Source of the DNA: Bdellovibrio sp. SKB1291214
GTDB lineage: Bacteria; Bdellovibrionota; Bdellovibrionia; Bdellovibrionales; Bdellovibrionaceae
Direction: 5' to 3'
DNA length: 64,000 nt
NCBI RefSeq assembly: GCF_002209355.2
Contig: NZ_CP106855.1
Span: 620,001-684,000, forward strand
Shown: positions 25,696 through 34,590 of the stretch, piece after piece
Numbering within the stretch: position 1 is the first letter of the stretch
Layout of the letters: each line of letters begins with the position of its first letter
Notes under the pieces: model-generated
The model's database searches: none
Seen by the model: only the letters and a program-made list of their open reading frames with translations
What the model was told of the DNA's origin: nothing
Position numbers and translations under genes: made by a program

Positions 25696-26901
25696 CTAGT
25701 CCTGGAAAGATTTTACCCAGGAATCAATGCCAGCCTGCATTTGCGGCAGGTTGTAATAGAGTACTTTATCCAGTTGAACACCGTGGCCCTCGATACGATG
25801 TCCCTTCCCGCTGATATAAAGGGCTTCGGGAATGGAGATCTGTACACCTTGTCCTACTTCATCCATCGGATACCAAACTCCCACTAGCAACTGACCGCGA
25901 GACGGCGCCCCCCGAAGTGGTGCGCCACGGTATTCCTTTAAGGCCTGTGACACCATTTCTGCCACCGACGAAGTTCTGCCGTCGACTAAGACCTTTACAT
26001 TTCCCGCAAAGCAGCTCGGAGAACGGAAAGTTCTTAAATTCACTTCACGACTTTTCTCTAAAATCTCAAGTTGTTTTTCATCATTCAATATGTCGGGCAT
26101 TTCGGCTTTACCCAAATTGGATTTAGGTTTTTCGAGCTTGCCCACCAGAGTGGGTTCACAAATAAACAAAGACAAAAATCGCAATCCCGCAACAAAATTT
26201 CCGCCGGCATTATTGCGAAGATCAACAACCACTGACTGATATTTTTTTAACTCTTGCGATACCTTTTTTACTTTTTCATCTGTGAAAAACTCTGCACGGA
26301 AAGATGGAACTTCCAGCAAAGCTGATCTTTCCGACAGTTTTGAAATTTGCATATTTTCATTGCGCTTCACCACACCAGGATGAAGTTTGATCGTGAATAC
26401 TTCCTGACCCCTATGGATTTGATAATCCCCTGCTTCGGATTCCACGGCCCACGAACTGGGCTGCTCACCATTGATAGTAACGATGATATCACCTTTTTTA
26501 AAACCCAATCGTTCCGCCGGTGACTGTGGCAGGACTTTGAAGATCACAAGTTCGCTATCCACGAACTCTCCACTTAAGCCGGTCTCTTTCACTTCACCTC
26601 TCCAGATGCCCCGCACCTCGGGTGCATCATAGATTTCCAAGTGTGAAACTTGCAGCAAACTTAATGTGTTATTGATATCGCGAAGTATAAGATTCTTTTT
26701 GGTATAAGGAGTAACTAACTCTGCACGCTCCATACACTTGCGATGCCAGCCAGAGATTTCCTTATTTGGCAGATAAATTTTATCTAAGACCAAATCGCAC
26801 ACGACAGGATACGGATTCACGAACGATTGATTCATCGTTAGGTGAAAGGCTCCATATGCGCAAGCCATTGTAAAAATGATGGCGGCGATTCGTTTTAACA
26901 T
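25696..26901 (-). CDS. S41-family (C-terminal processing) peptidase with PDZ domain
   Basis: The product has 401 residues with an N-terminal signal or anchor. The PDZ domain lies at about 120-200 (VLPQSPAERLGFKKGDIIVT). The S41 core follows: VVVDLRNNAGGNFVAGL, then VLVDGRTSSVAEMVSQALKE, with the nucleophile serine in TSSVAEM and the lysine in ALKEY. The substrate is unknown. Members act in the periplasm on protein tails or are secreted. A short AAAGGA is present before the ATG. Confidence 0.88.
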   Translation of the reverse strand: MLKRIAAIIFTMACAYGAFHLTMNQSFVNPYPVVCDLVLDKIYLPNKEISGWHRKCMERAELVTPYTKKNLILRDINNTLSLLQVSHLEIYDAPEVRGIWRGEVKETGLSGEFVDSELVIFKVLPQSPAERLGFKKGDIIVTINGEQPSSWAVESEAGDYQIHRGQEVFTIKLHPGVVKRNENMQISKLSERSALLEVPSFRAEFFTDEKVKKVSQELKKYQSVVVDLRNNAGGNFVAGLRFLSLFICEPTLVGKLEKPKSNLGKAEMPDILNDEKQLEILEKSREVNLRTFRSPSCFAGNVKVLVDGRTSSVAEMVSQALKEYRGAPLRGAPSRGQLLVGVWYPMDEVGQGVQISIPEALYISGKGHRIEGHGVQLDKVLYYNLPQMQAGIDSWVKSFQD

Positions 26902-26915
26902 TCAATCCTTTGACG

Positions 26916-26946
26916 AAAAAATGGACCCCTTGCGGAATCCATTTTT
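26916..26946 (-). terminator. Terminator of the Fis-type gene
   Basis: On the minus strand ATGGA and TCCAT, extended by A/T pairs to about nine bases, enclose a 12-base loop and are followed by TTTTTT. Confidence 0.7.
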
Positions 26947-26989
26947 CCTTGTCCAGCAATACATTGCTTAGACTGCTTGTCCTTGCAAA

Positions 26990-27436
26990 TTAAGCTGCAA
27001 CCACTGTCTTCTTCTTGCGAGCCGCAGAAGGATCGATATGGTATTGCTTAACTTTACGATACAAAGTTGCGCGACCAATACCTAAAGCTTTTGCAGCTTC
27101 AGTCAAGTTGCCTTTGTATTGTGCGATCGCGTTCTCAATCGCGTGTGCTTCCATCTCTTCCATTTTTTGAACGTTAGTAGATGTTGCAGTTGGCGTTGGG
27201 AACTGGATCAAATTATTGCTGTGACCACCATTATCAGTTGTCACTGGGCTGTTGCCAGAGATCAACGCCGGAACACCAGCTGATAGTTGTTGTCTGAAAA
27301 ATGCATTATCAAGACCTTCTCTCCATTGAGCTGAAGAATAAGCCTGAACTGTCACATCGTGCTGCTCCCAGTACTTCTTTGCGTTTTCTACGGTTTCCTG
27401 GTTATCGCTCACCACGATCATTACTGTGCGTGACAT
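26990..27436 (-). CDS. Fis-type helix-turn-helix regulator with N-terminal receiver-like part
   Basis: The product has 148 residues from ATG 27436, with GGGGAGG six bases upstream. The first 60 residues start MSRTVMIVVSDNQETVENAK, like the opening strand and helix of a response-regulator or flavodoxin fold, but they lack a complete acidic pocket. A linker rich in Ser, Thr and Asn follows. The C-terminus is a Fis/HTH_8 domain: IENAIAQYKGNLTEAAKAL, then GIGRATLYRKVKQY, as at the end of NtrC-type activators. A FliA-like promoter precedes it. Confidence 0.82.
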   Translation of the reverse strand: MSRTVMIVVSDNQETVENAKKYWEQHDVTVQAYSSAQWREGLDNAFFRQQLSAGVPALISGNSPVTTDNGGHSNNLIQFPTPTATSTNVQKMEEMEAHAIENAIAQYKGNLTEAAKALGIGRATLYRKVKQYHIDPSAARKKKTVVAA

Positions 27437-27489
27437 TCTTGTCCTCCCCTTTTGAAACAATTTGCAATCATATTTGACTCACTTTGTAC

Positions 27490-27516
27490 CTATCGGTGTT
27501 TCACCGTGAGAATTTA
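27490..27516 (-). promoter_or_regulatory. FliA (sigma-28)-like promoter of the Fis-type gene
   Basis: On the minus strand the sequence reads TAAATTCT-N11-ACCGATAG, close to the enterobacterial FliA consensus TAAAGTTT-N11-GCCGATAA with exact spacing. It ends 54 bases before the start codon. FliA-like control is associated with attack-phase genes in Bdellovibrio, as I recall it. Confidence 0.55.
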
Positions 27517-27631
27517 GGGCTAGTTGCAATTATTTTTTGAGACACTTTAACAAGGCCAAATCACTGGACTTTTGGTGGGTATGAAAATACCTATTGCATT
27601 CAAATTTGTGAATTTTGAAGAAAAATGGCAA

Positions 27632-28516
27632 TTACTGGACGGCTAATTGTGTACGCGGAGGACGCTTCTGGAGGGTTTCTGGAAGGATAAATTCGGGCGC
27701 TTCAGCCCCCAATGTATCGGCAGAGCTTTTAATAAATTCGATGTATTTAGATAGACTCGTGTAATCGCTCATGTGATGGCAATCGACGAAGCCCGGGCGA
27801 GCCGCGTGAGTCGCACCGACCACTAACCAACCACTCGCTGTCTTTAAGTAGGCAGGTCCACCGGAATCCCCGAAGCATGCACCCTTCTTATTTGATTGGT
27901 CGATGACTAAGAACTCCCCCACAAGCGAATGAAGTTCTACTTCGATCTGATTCATACTTGTCGCAGCAGTGCTCGCTTCGTCATCGGTGATGCCAAACCC
28001 TGCTAGCAACAATTTACTTTTAAGTGGAATTTTATCTGTGTTTGCGTGAACCCCGACAGGGTTAAAACCCTCGGGAGCCAAGGCATCCAGATTCATAAGG
28101 GCAATATCATGCTCTGTCGTCCAATAAAGCCCGCCATCATCCCCGGGCTTCTGAACCACACGATAATTCGGATGAGAAATCGAACCATCAACACGAATTA
28201 AGCCCACTGTGGAAGTGGGAATTTTTTCGCCAAACGAAACATAGATAACAGTATAAACAGATTGTAAACAGTGAGCGGCCGTCACAACGAGATCACGGGA
28301 AATCAGAGTTCCCGTACAAAGAAATTCTAAAGGCCCACGGCGACCGACTGTATAGATAGAGACCGTTGCCGCGCGAGCAAAATCATCCGATTTAACAGCT
28401 TCGCCACCGATAATGGTTCCTTTTGAATGAAGATCAGGGGCAGAATAGGTCTGCGGAGCCTGTTTGGAACAAGCTGCTGCCAAGATCAAAACTAAAATAA
28501 AACCAATCGCTCTCAA
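27632..28516 (-). CDS. Trypsin-like (S1) serine protease lipoprotein, third in operon
   Basis: The product has 294 residues starting with TTG 28516, supported by GAGG six bases upstream. The lipoprotein signal ends ILAAAC. The zymogen-like cleavage region is IIGGEAV. The triad is His in VTAAHC, Asp in EHDIALMNL and Ser in CFGDSGGPAY. It closely parallels the two genes upstream, which lie 19 and 23 bases apart. The C-terminal tail is longer and proline-rich. It probably acts at the cell surface. Confidence 0.88.
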   Translation of the reverse strand: MRAIGFILVLILAAACSKQAPQTYSAPDLHSKGTIIGGEAVKSDDFARAATVSIYTVGRRGPLEFLCTGTLISRDLVVTAAHCLQSVYTVIYVSFGEKIPTSTVGLIRVDGSISHPNYRVVQKPGDDGGLYWTTEHDIALMNLDALAPEGFNPVGVHANTDKIPLKSKLLLAGFGITDDEASTAATSMNQIEVELHSLVGEFLVIDQSNKKGACFGDSGGPAYLKTASGWLVVGATHAARPGFVDCHHMSDYTSLSKYIEFIKSSADTLGAEAPEFILPETLQKRPPRTQLAVQ

Positions 28517-28535
28517 ATCAAGCCTCGGTACAAAC

Positions 28536-29351
28536 CTATGGAGTTACGAATTGTGGGTACTCACCTTGCATCGCTTGTGCTGCATATTTCAAGAAATCTT
28601 TGTAGTTAACAAGGAGTGTATAATTGCCGTAGTGATGGCAATCAACATAACCAGTCTCAGGGCCTCGCGTCGCACCCGCCAAAACCAGGCCTTTTGAGGT
28701 TTCGATGTATGCGGGACCACCAGAATCGCCGTTACATGCACCAGTGCCTTTTGTTTGATCAGTGACAATCTCTTCATCACGAACTTGAGCGACCTCAACC
28801 ACTGTTTTTTGGAGATTCGTTGTTTTCACTTTTTCAGTTTCAGACATCCGCCCCCAACCGATCAATGAAAGGGCATCACCCGCTTTAATCGCTGACACAC
28901 TTTCCAGAACTGGCACTGGCTTGTAGCCTTCAGGTGCACCGCCCACCAGTTTGATCACGGCAACGTCACCTTTAGTAAGACCTGTTTTAGAGTCCACGCC
29001 AAAATCTTTATTAGAAATCGACTCTTCGATTTCTACCAGACGAGCATCTTTAGAATCCGTGGGTATCGTCGTACCGAATAATACTTTGGCTTGCATACGT
29101 TCGAAAACTGCCGTGCAATGTGCTGCTGTCACCACCAAATTATTCGAGATAAGTGTGCCGGTGCAAAAGGTAGAAATCTGCCCTTCTCGTTCCGCAACTA
29201 AAGCCACCGTCGACAAAGCATAATCCTCAACATCCGTCACATTTTGACCGTTGATGATAGCGGCATTATTTTGCGCTTTAATACTTCTGTTGCCCGAATC
29301 GTATGAACAGGCGGACAATGCCAGAAGTGGAATCAACATTAGTTTTTTCAT
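28536..29351 (-). CDS. Trypsin-like (S1) serine protease lipoprotein, second in operon
   Basis: The product has 271 residues. The lipoprotein signal ends ALSAC, and activation-type sequence IINGQNV follows. The triad is His in VTAAHC, Asp in KGDVAVIKL and Ser in CNGDSGGPAY. All cysteines expected for the S1 core pairs are visible, including FCTGTL and VDCHHY. AAAGGA precedes the ATG. Part of a three-gene array of paralogues. Confidence 0.9.
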   Translation of the reverse strand: MKKLMLIPLLALSACSYDSGNRSIKAQNNAAIINGQNVTDVEDYALSTVALVAEREGQISTFCTGTLISNNLVVTAAHCTAVFERMQAKVLFGTTIPTDSKDARLVEIEESISNKDFGVDSKTGLTKGDVAVIKLVGGAPEGYKPVPVLESVSAIKAGDALSLIGWGRMSETEKVKTTNLQKTVVEVAQVRDEEIVTDQTKGTGACNGDSGGPAYIETSKGLVLAGATRGPETGYVDCHHYGNYTLLVNYKDFLKYAAQAMQGEYPQFVTP

Positions 29352-29374
29352 CGCATATCCTTTTTTTTTAAGTT

Positions 29375-30205
29375 CTATTCAGTAAATGAGGGTGCTTCGC
29401 CACCCATCACAGAAACGACTTTTTGGATAAAGTCCTTATAACCAGCCAGCGAAGTGTAAACTGTGCCCGAGTGACAGTTCTGATTTCCATAAGTCGCGCC
29501 ACTGAGTACGCCAATAACTATCAGTTCTTGTTCAGTCCGGATCAGTGCAGGCCCGCCGGAATCACCCCAGCAAGCACCTGTGCCTTGAGTTTGATCAAGT
29601 TCAATCCTTTTAGATTCGATGTTTTGAATTTTCAATTGAGTCTGTTGCAGTTCTGTCGCCATTGCTGCCTGGTCCTCTTTCATGCGACCGAATCCTGCAA
29701 CGGTGACTTCTTGTCCGACAGCTAAAGAAGCTTCAGAACCCAGGATTGTAGCTGGAATTGCCCATTTGGGTGCTGTCGTCAAAAGCTTAATAACCGCAAT
29801 GTCTTTCAGGTCATTGATTGTACGAACAGCCTCGGGATGACCCGCAGATGGATATACCATTTCATAAGTATAAAACCGATCGATCTCACGAAGTTCACCT
29901 TCGTTTTTAGAGGTGAATGTTTCCCCTCCAAAAGACACCTGCATTTGATAACCAGACATAATCGGCTCTACACAATGAGCCGCAGTGATAATGATGTCTT
30001 TAGATACCAACGTTCCCGTACAAAAAGATCTGGTACGGTCTGCATCGACCATCACTAACGCCACGGTGGCTTTAACAATATCGCTGTCTTTATCGGCCGT
30101 CTTACCATTGATAATGGATTCACCTTGCGCCACAGGCGATGGACCCGTGTTCTTGTTTGAACAAGCTGCAAGAAGCATAAGCGGCAGCAGAACCCAAATC
30201 TTCAT
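29375..30205 (-). CDS. Trypsin-like (S1) serine protease lipoprotein, first in operon
   Basis: The product has 276 residues from ATG 30205, chosen for the GGAGA upstream and because the lipoprotein signal (ending LLAAC) starts there; the frame continues 47 codons further upstream without support. IINGKTAD, then His in ITAAHC, Asp in LKDIAVIKL and Ser in CWGDSGGPAL make up a complete active site. It heads the operon of three. Confidence 0.9.
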   Translation of the reverse strand: MKIWVLLPLMLLAACSNKNTGPSPVAQGESIINGKTADKDSDIVKATVALVMVDADRTRSFCTGTLVSKDIIITAAHCVEPIMSGYQMQVSFGGETFTSKNEGELREIDRFYTYEMVYPSAGHPEAVRTINDLKDIAVIKLLTTAPKWAIPATILGSEASLAVGQEVTVAGFGRMKEDQAAMATELQQTQLKIQNIESKRIELDQTQGTGACWGDSGGPALIRTEQELIVIGVLSGATYGNQNCHSGTVYTSLAGYKDFIQKVVSVMGGEAPSFTE

Positions 30206-30363
30206 CCCAGTCTCCAAGTTAAAAATGATAAAAGTGACTAAGCTAAAAGCGGGCCAAGCAAAACGCCGGGGGAGAGGCTTAGGTGCGATCTGAGAGACCA
30301 GGCACCAATTAACAGGGAAGGTTTTACCGACCTCATCGACAAACAATTAGACAGTTTTTGAGC

Positions 30364-30394
30364 ATAAAAAAAGACCGCTTTTCAGGGCGGTCTT
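30364..30394 (-). terminator. Terminator of the acidic-protein gene
   Basis: AAGACCGC and GCGGTCTT pair around eight bases, with seven T following on the minus strand. It lies 36 bases after the stop at 30430. Confidence 0.88.
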
Positions 30395-30429
30395 CTTTTG
30401 TTTTTAATGATCGATTTTGACGTCGATAA

Positions 30430-30945
30430 TTATCTGCGGCCGGATTTGATTTTCACTTGAAGTTTAGAGATCAAGTGAACAGCCATTTTCTCTTGCACGC
30501 GGCACATTTTAAGTTCGTCGCGGCGGTAAGATCTTTGAGAAGGAGTCAAAGTTCCAGTCTCAAGTTCCATTTCGTAATCCAATTTAGAAGAACGGATGCC
30601 TTCTAGTTCTTTAGTTTGTGTCTTGAAAAGCTTCGTTACGCCAGACAATGGAGCAACTTCGATCCACTCTTCTTTACCACGGTACCAGCTCACCATACGC
30701 AAGAAGCGAGCTTTATTTTTCGCCAAAGTAAATTTTGGGAAATTCGTGTCTTGAAGCTCAAGGATGTTTTCAACATCATCAAGGTTCAAATCGTCTTCTT
30801 CACCTTCACCAAGAAGGTTGTCGGAAAGTCCTGCTAAAACTGCAGCTTCAGATTCCTCATCTACGTCAATATCGAATGCTGACGTTTTTTTGGTATTCTT
30901 CTCATCAAGGTCAGAATCCAAATCAGAATCAATTTCTTCGGCCAT
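30430..30945 (-). CDS. Acidic protein of unknown function
   Basis: The product has 171 residues from ATG 30945 (MAEEIDSDLD). The first 65 residues are strongly acidic and look disordered, with repeated Asp-Leu-Asp. The rest is basic and mixed: a strand region (KARFLRMVSWYRGKEEWIEV), then helices rich in Arg and Lys to the end (KLQVKIKSGRR). No family is recognised. The upstream region carries two overlapping hairpins. The charge split suggests a nucleic-acid or protein-binding tail, which is inference. Confidence 0.65.
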   Translation of the reverse strand: MAEEIDSDLDSDLDEKNTKKTSAFDIDVDEESEAAVLAGLSDNLLGEGEEDDLNLDDVENILELQDTNFPKFTLAKNKARFLRMVSWYRGKEEWIEVAPLSGVTKLFKTQTKELEGIRSSKLDYEMELETGTLTPSQRSYRRDELKMCRVQEKMAVHLISKLQVKIKSGRR

Positions 30946-31109
30946 ATTGTTGCCTGGATTGATCAAAGCGAGCCTCCCCAAGTACCAAGTTCAGTACATA
31001 TCTTTTTAAAACACTGATTGAAAGTGGGATGAGTTATATCGCAACTTTCACGATGACACAATATGTTAATTGCGTGAAAAAAGGTGAAAATCACAAGATC
31101 GTCCCTACA

Positions 31110-31150
31110 AAGCCGAAAAACTATTCGGCTTATATCGGTTTTTATAAGCC
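31110..31150 (-). promoter_or_regulatory. Two mutually exclusive hairpins
   Basis: AAGCCGAA (31110-31117) can pair with TTCGGCTT (31124-31131). GGCTTATA (31127-31134) can pair instead with TATAAGCC (31143-31150). The two stems share bases, so only one can form at a time. The site is 30 bases after the stop of the gene at 31181 and 165 bases before the acidic-protein start, so it could be a terminator for the first or a leader switch for the second. The T-run is poor. Confidence 0.4.
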
Positions 31151-31180
31151 CATTTCGTGTGCTTATTTAACGAGCAGAAA

Positions 31181-31702
31181 TTATTTATAGGCTGTCACAT
31201 CCACTCGGAATCCACCGGGCTTTTTCCAAAAGTATTTGTTGGTCGCAGTGATGCGAATCGCGGTGATAGGTCGTCCGTCCAAGTAAGCTTGACGGGTCAT
31301 TCCGGAGCCCAACTCACCCACCAAATTGTACTCAAATCGTGTGTCCGGATAATCTGCGTACATGATATCGACAGATTTAATTTTCACGTTGTTGCGTGTT
31401 CCAGTAAGTCCAATGCGAGTAATACGTCGCCAAGTGCTGTTTGGATAGAACGTGAACGTACGTTCTTTGAAGCGTCCCGTATCCCCCGCTCCTAAAGAGT
31501 AATCGCGGGGCGCACCAGATGGTGGTTGCTGCTCTGGAGGTTGTTGTGGCGGCTGTCCCGGGTCTTCAGGATAGGGATAAGGCGGAGGTTGTGGCGTTGG
31601 AGCCTCGTGGCCCGGTTCATCAGGCAACGGCTGCGGCAAATCCTCTTCCGCATGGGAAAAGGATAAAGAAAAAACTGTCAAAACAAGTGCAATCCACTTC
31701 AT
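31181..31702 (-). CDS. Secreted protein with proline-rich linker and strand-rich domain
   Basis: The product has 173 residues with a signal peptide ending SHA. Residues about 20-65 are a Pro/Gln/Glu-rich spacer (PPPYPYPEDPGQPPQQPPEQ). The C-terminal 105 residues form a strand-rich domain (ITRIGLTGTRNNVKIKSVDI, ITAIRITATNKYFW). No catalytic motif. It resembles exported proteins that tether a small beta-sandwich away from the surface. GGAGA precedes the start. Confidence 0.72.
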   Translation of the reverse strand: MKWIALVLTVFSLSFSHAEEDLPQPLPDEPGHEAPTPQPPPYPYPEDPGQPPQQPPEQQPPSGAPRDYSLGAGDTGRFKERTFTFYPNSTWRRITRIGLTGTRNNVKIKSVDIMYADYPDTRFEYNLVGELGSGMTRQAYLDGRPITAIRITATNKYFWKKPGGFRVDVTAYK

Positions 31703-31837
31703 GGCGCTGGTCTCCTATTCTCCTCAGAAAATAAAAAACCAGCCTTCCTTTCAATCATTGAGCAATTGAAGTGTTAGAAAACACGCTTACTCCGCCAAAA
31801 TGGGAGAGTAAGCCGCCTAGCCAGAATGTAAGCAAAC

Positions 31838-32611
31838 TTAATCGAAGCGAAGATGTTTTACAGATTCACCCGAGTCACGTAACTCCCGAAGAGCGTCGAT
31901 ACCAATGTTCAAGTGTTTATCAACGAAGTTCGTTGTGACTTTCTTATCGCTTTCCTCTGTTTTTACGCCGTCCGGAATCATAGGATTATCAGAGACCAAC
32001 AACAAAGCTCCACGAGGAATTTCGTTAACAAAGCCGGTTACGAAAATTGTCGCTGTTTCCATATCCACAGCCATCGCACGTGTTTTAGTCAGATAATCTT
32101 TGAAATGTTCGTCATGTTCCCATACGCGACGGTTCGTCGTGTAAACGGTGCCGGTCCAATAATCGCAGTTATGTTTCGCAATCATCGAGGAAACGGCACG
32201 TTGCATACGGAACGATGGCAAGGCGGGAATCTCAGCTGGAAGATATTCATTACTTGTCCCCTCACCGCGAATCGCAGCGATCGGTAAAATAAAGTCACCC
32301 AGTTGGTTTTTCTTTTTAAGGCCGCCGCATTTACCCAAGAACAAAACGGCCTTGGGATTAATCGCGGAAAGAAGGTCCATACACGTTGCTGCCAACGCAG
32401 AACCCATACCAAAATTGATAATTGTGATGTTTTCAGCCGTCGCCGTTTGCATGGGGCGATCTAAGCCGCGGACTGGAACGTTGAATTTTTCTGCAAACAT
32501 TTTTACGTAATTGCCAAAGTTCGTAAGCAAAATATAGTGGCCGAACTCTTCAAGAGGAACACCTGTATAGCGAGGCAGCCAGTTGTCTACAATTTCCTTT
32601 TTTGTTTTCAT
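31838..32611 (-). CDS. amn: AMP nucleosidase (short form)
   Basis: The product has 257 residues of the nucleoside phosphorylase superfamily. It hydrolyses AMP to adenine and ribose 5-phosphate. NFGMGSALAATCMDLL, FLGKCGGLK, RAMAVDMETATIFVTG and LLLVSDNPMIPDGVKT are the expected conserved blocks. It lacks the extra N-terminal domain of the E. coli enzyme, as do short forms in Bacteroidetes. AAGGAT precedes the ATG. It is divergent from the pirin gene. Confidence 0.88.
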   Translation of the reverse strand: MKTKKEIVDNWLPRYTGVPLEEFGHYILLTNFGNYVKMFAEKFNVPVRGLDRPMQTATAENITIINFGMGSALAATCMDLLSAINPKAVLFLGKCGGLKKKNQLGDFILPIAAIRGEGTSNEYLPAEIPALPSFRMQRAVSSMIAKHNCDYWTGTVYTTNRRVWEHDEHFKDYLTKTRAMAVDMETATIFVTGFVNEIPRGALLLVSDNPMIPDGVKTEESDKKVTTNFVDKHLNIGIDALRELRDSGESVKHLRFD

Positions 32612-32690
32612 TCTTATCCTTAACTTTTCTATCGTCAGATGAATTGATCAAGGATAGCATGCTTTTATTGGGCAGAAAAGGGGCATTAAT

Positions 32691-33575
32691 ATGAGCGTCA
32701 CTGAAAACAGCATTCTAATGGAGATCCCTCCGCGTTTACTTTCATTGGGTGGCGGCTCTGAAGTGCATCGTATGATTCCTTACGCTAAGAAGCGCATGGT
32801 CGGACCCTTTATCTTTTTCGATTATTTTCCAGCAACAGACTTCGGTCCGCAACAGGGTATTCACGTGCGTCCTCATCCGCACATTGGACTATCCACTTTG
32901 AGTTATTTATTAGAGGGCCAAGTACTTCATCATGATAGCCTCGGGAACAAACAACTCTTAAATCCGGGCGACGTGAATTGGATGACGGCGGGAGATGGGA
33001 TTTCTCACTCGGAAACGACGCCGGCAGATCTTAAGGATATTCCTCATCGCTTGCACTTGTTGCAATTTTGGGTGGCACTGCCTTTGGACCAAGAGGACCG
33101 CAAACCAAGCTTCACTCATCATGCGAAATCAGACATCCCGCGCTTTAAAGTGAAAGATGCTGATGTGATTTTGATTGCTGGATCGGCTTTAGGTCACGCC
33201 TCCCCTGTCGAAGTGTTTTCGAAGTTATTCTTTATGGATGTTCATTTGAAATCCGGTAAGGAATTTTATTTTGATCCCCAAGGCGATGAACTGGCGTTTT
33301 ACATCTTAAAAGGCAGCTTGAAGGTCGGCGAGAAAGTAATCCCTCCCGATGATTTTGTAGTTCTGAATCAAGGGTCGGCCCTGCATGTATTCGCTGAGGA
33401 GGATTGCCAATTTATCGTTTTGGGAGGCACCCCTTTCCCAGAGCCTCGTCATATTTATTGGAACTTCGTTTCGTCCTCTAAAGAAAAGATCGAGGTCGCG
33501 AAATCCCGCTGGGCAAGCCTTTCATTCCCTCAGGTTCCCGGCGAACCAGATATCATTCCTTTACCCGAAACTTAG
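32691..33575 (+). CDS. Pirin-family cupin protein
   Basis: The product has 294 residues, a typical pirin length. The N-terminal cupin carries the metal-binding signature VRPHPHIGLSTLSYLLEGQV, with His-x-His, then HDSLG, and GDGISHSE for the remaining ligands. The C-terminal cupin lies at about 170-270. Pirins are iron-binding, and some have quercetinase activity or act as redox-sensing cofactors; the exact role cannot be told. GGGGCATT lies just upstream of the ATG. Confidence 0.9.
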   Translation: MSVTENSILMEIPPRLLSLGGGSEVHRMIPYAKKRMVGPFIFFDYFPATDFGPQQGIHVRPHPHIGLSTLSYLLEGQVLHHDSLGNKQLLNPGDVNWMTAGDGISHSETTPADLKDIPHRLHLLQFWVALPLDQEDRKPSFTHHAKSDIPRFKVKDADVILIAGSALGHASPVEVFSKLFFMDVHLKSGKEFYFDPQGDELAFYILKGSLKVGEKVIPPDDFVVLNQGSALHVFAEEDCQFIVLGGTPFPEPRHIYWNFVSSSKEKIEVAKSRWASLSFPQVPGEPDIIPLPET

Positions 33576-33581
33576 TGAGAA

Positions 33582-33597
33582 TGTCAGGATCCTGACA
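33582..33597. promoter_or_regulatory. Perfect 16-base palindrome after the pirin gene
   Basis: TGTCAGGATCCTGACA is a perfect palindrome seven bases after the pirin stop and 108 bases before the next start. There is no loop or T-run, so an operator for the next gene is more likely than a terminator. Confidence 0.45.
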
Positions 33598-33705
33598 CTA
33601 GTAAATAGTTTTCCAATTAGTTCTCCTTGAGATTTAGTAATGAAAACATTCTGCAGGGGCTATGTTAAAACAAGCCCTCATTTACTATTTTCAAACGGAG
33701 AATCT

Positions 33706-34476
33706 ATGAAATATGCATTCATTGCTTTGTTGCTGTTAACAAGCTCATTCGCGCACGCTGCCGTTCGTTCCGTAAGAACAAAGAATGGCTGTCAGTTTTT
33801 TGATGAAACTAAGAATGGAATTCCAAGAACTGATATCTTATGGTCGGGCTCTTGTCCGAATGGTAAAGCTGACGGTACAGGCTACATTGAGTATTTTGAC
33901 GCTGAAGATCCTGGACAAGCTATTACCTTTCGCCAATATTTCGAATTCAAAAATGGGATTCTATCCAATCCTTATTTTGGTTTTGCTTCATTCGGTACGG
34001 TTGAACAAGACTTGATCATCACTCAGCTCTGGAAAGCGCCGAACACTTTGTTGACAGACAAAGAGTGTTCCAAGATCCCACAGTGCAGGAAGATTCTGAA
34101 CGCAGTTAAATCAGATAAGGGTTTAAAACCTGACTCCTCTACTTTAAAAACGAATAAATCAAATGGCGGAGGCGCGATCACGAAGCCCGCCTATAATTTC
34201 ATGAAAAGCTCTGAAGGCTACAGCACGACGTGTGATGAAGCGACTCTAGTTGCAGCGCTGAATAATAAAATGGCAGAATTAAACCCGGAACTTCACAGCG
34301 AGGGCATGTGTCTACCCGCCAAGGCAGGTGCAAAAGTATTCTATTTTGGAATTACACTGATCGAGAAGAGCTGTCCTCCAGACATGTACTCTCAAGTTGC
34401 GGACATGGAAGATCTTCGCGCAAGACTGAAAGAAGCTTTGGACATCATTAACTTCTCTTGCAATGACACCAACTAA
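33706..34476 (+). CDS. Secreted protein with MORN-like N-terminal part
   Basis: The product has 256 residues from ATG 33706, with GGAGA seven bases upstream; the frame runs 22 codons further without an RBS. The signal peptide ends AHA. The N-terminal half has ILWSGSCPNGKADGTGYIEYF, which resembles a MORN-type repeat. Several cysteines are present (SKIPQCRKIL, STTCDEAT, GMCLPAK, KSCPPDM, NFSCND), in line with an oxidised, exported protein. Function unknown. Confidence 0.75.
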   Translation: MKYAFIALLLLTSSFAHAAVRSVRTKNGCQFFDETKNGIPRTDILWSGSCPNGKADGTGYIEYFDAEDPGQAITFRQYFEFKNGILSNPYFGFASFGTVEQDLIITQLWKAPNTLLTDKECSKIPQCRKILNAVKSDKGLKPDSSTLKTNKSNGGGAITKPAYNFMKSSEGYSTTCDEATLVAALNNKMAELNPELHSEGMCLPAKAGAKVFYFGITLIEKSCPPDMYSQVADMEDLRARLKEALDIINFSCNDTN

Positions 34477-34485
34477 GATTAAACC

Positions 34486-34517
34486 AAAGCCCCTGCGAAA
34501 GCGGGGGCTTTTTTTGG
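34486..34517 (+). terminator. Terminator after the MORN-like gene
   Basis: AAAGCCCCTGC and GCGGGGGCTTT pair with one wobble around GAAA, followed by a long T-run. Confidence 0.9.
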
Positions 34518-34590
34518 CGTAAGACGCGGCGGCGCATTACGGTATCATTTGATTTATATTGGGCATCATGGGTAGTCTTGCGGTGGATGT

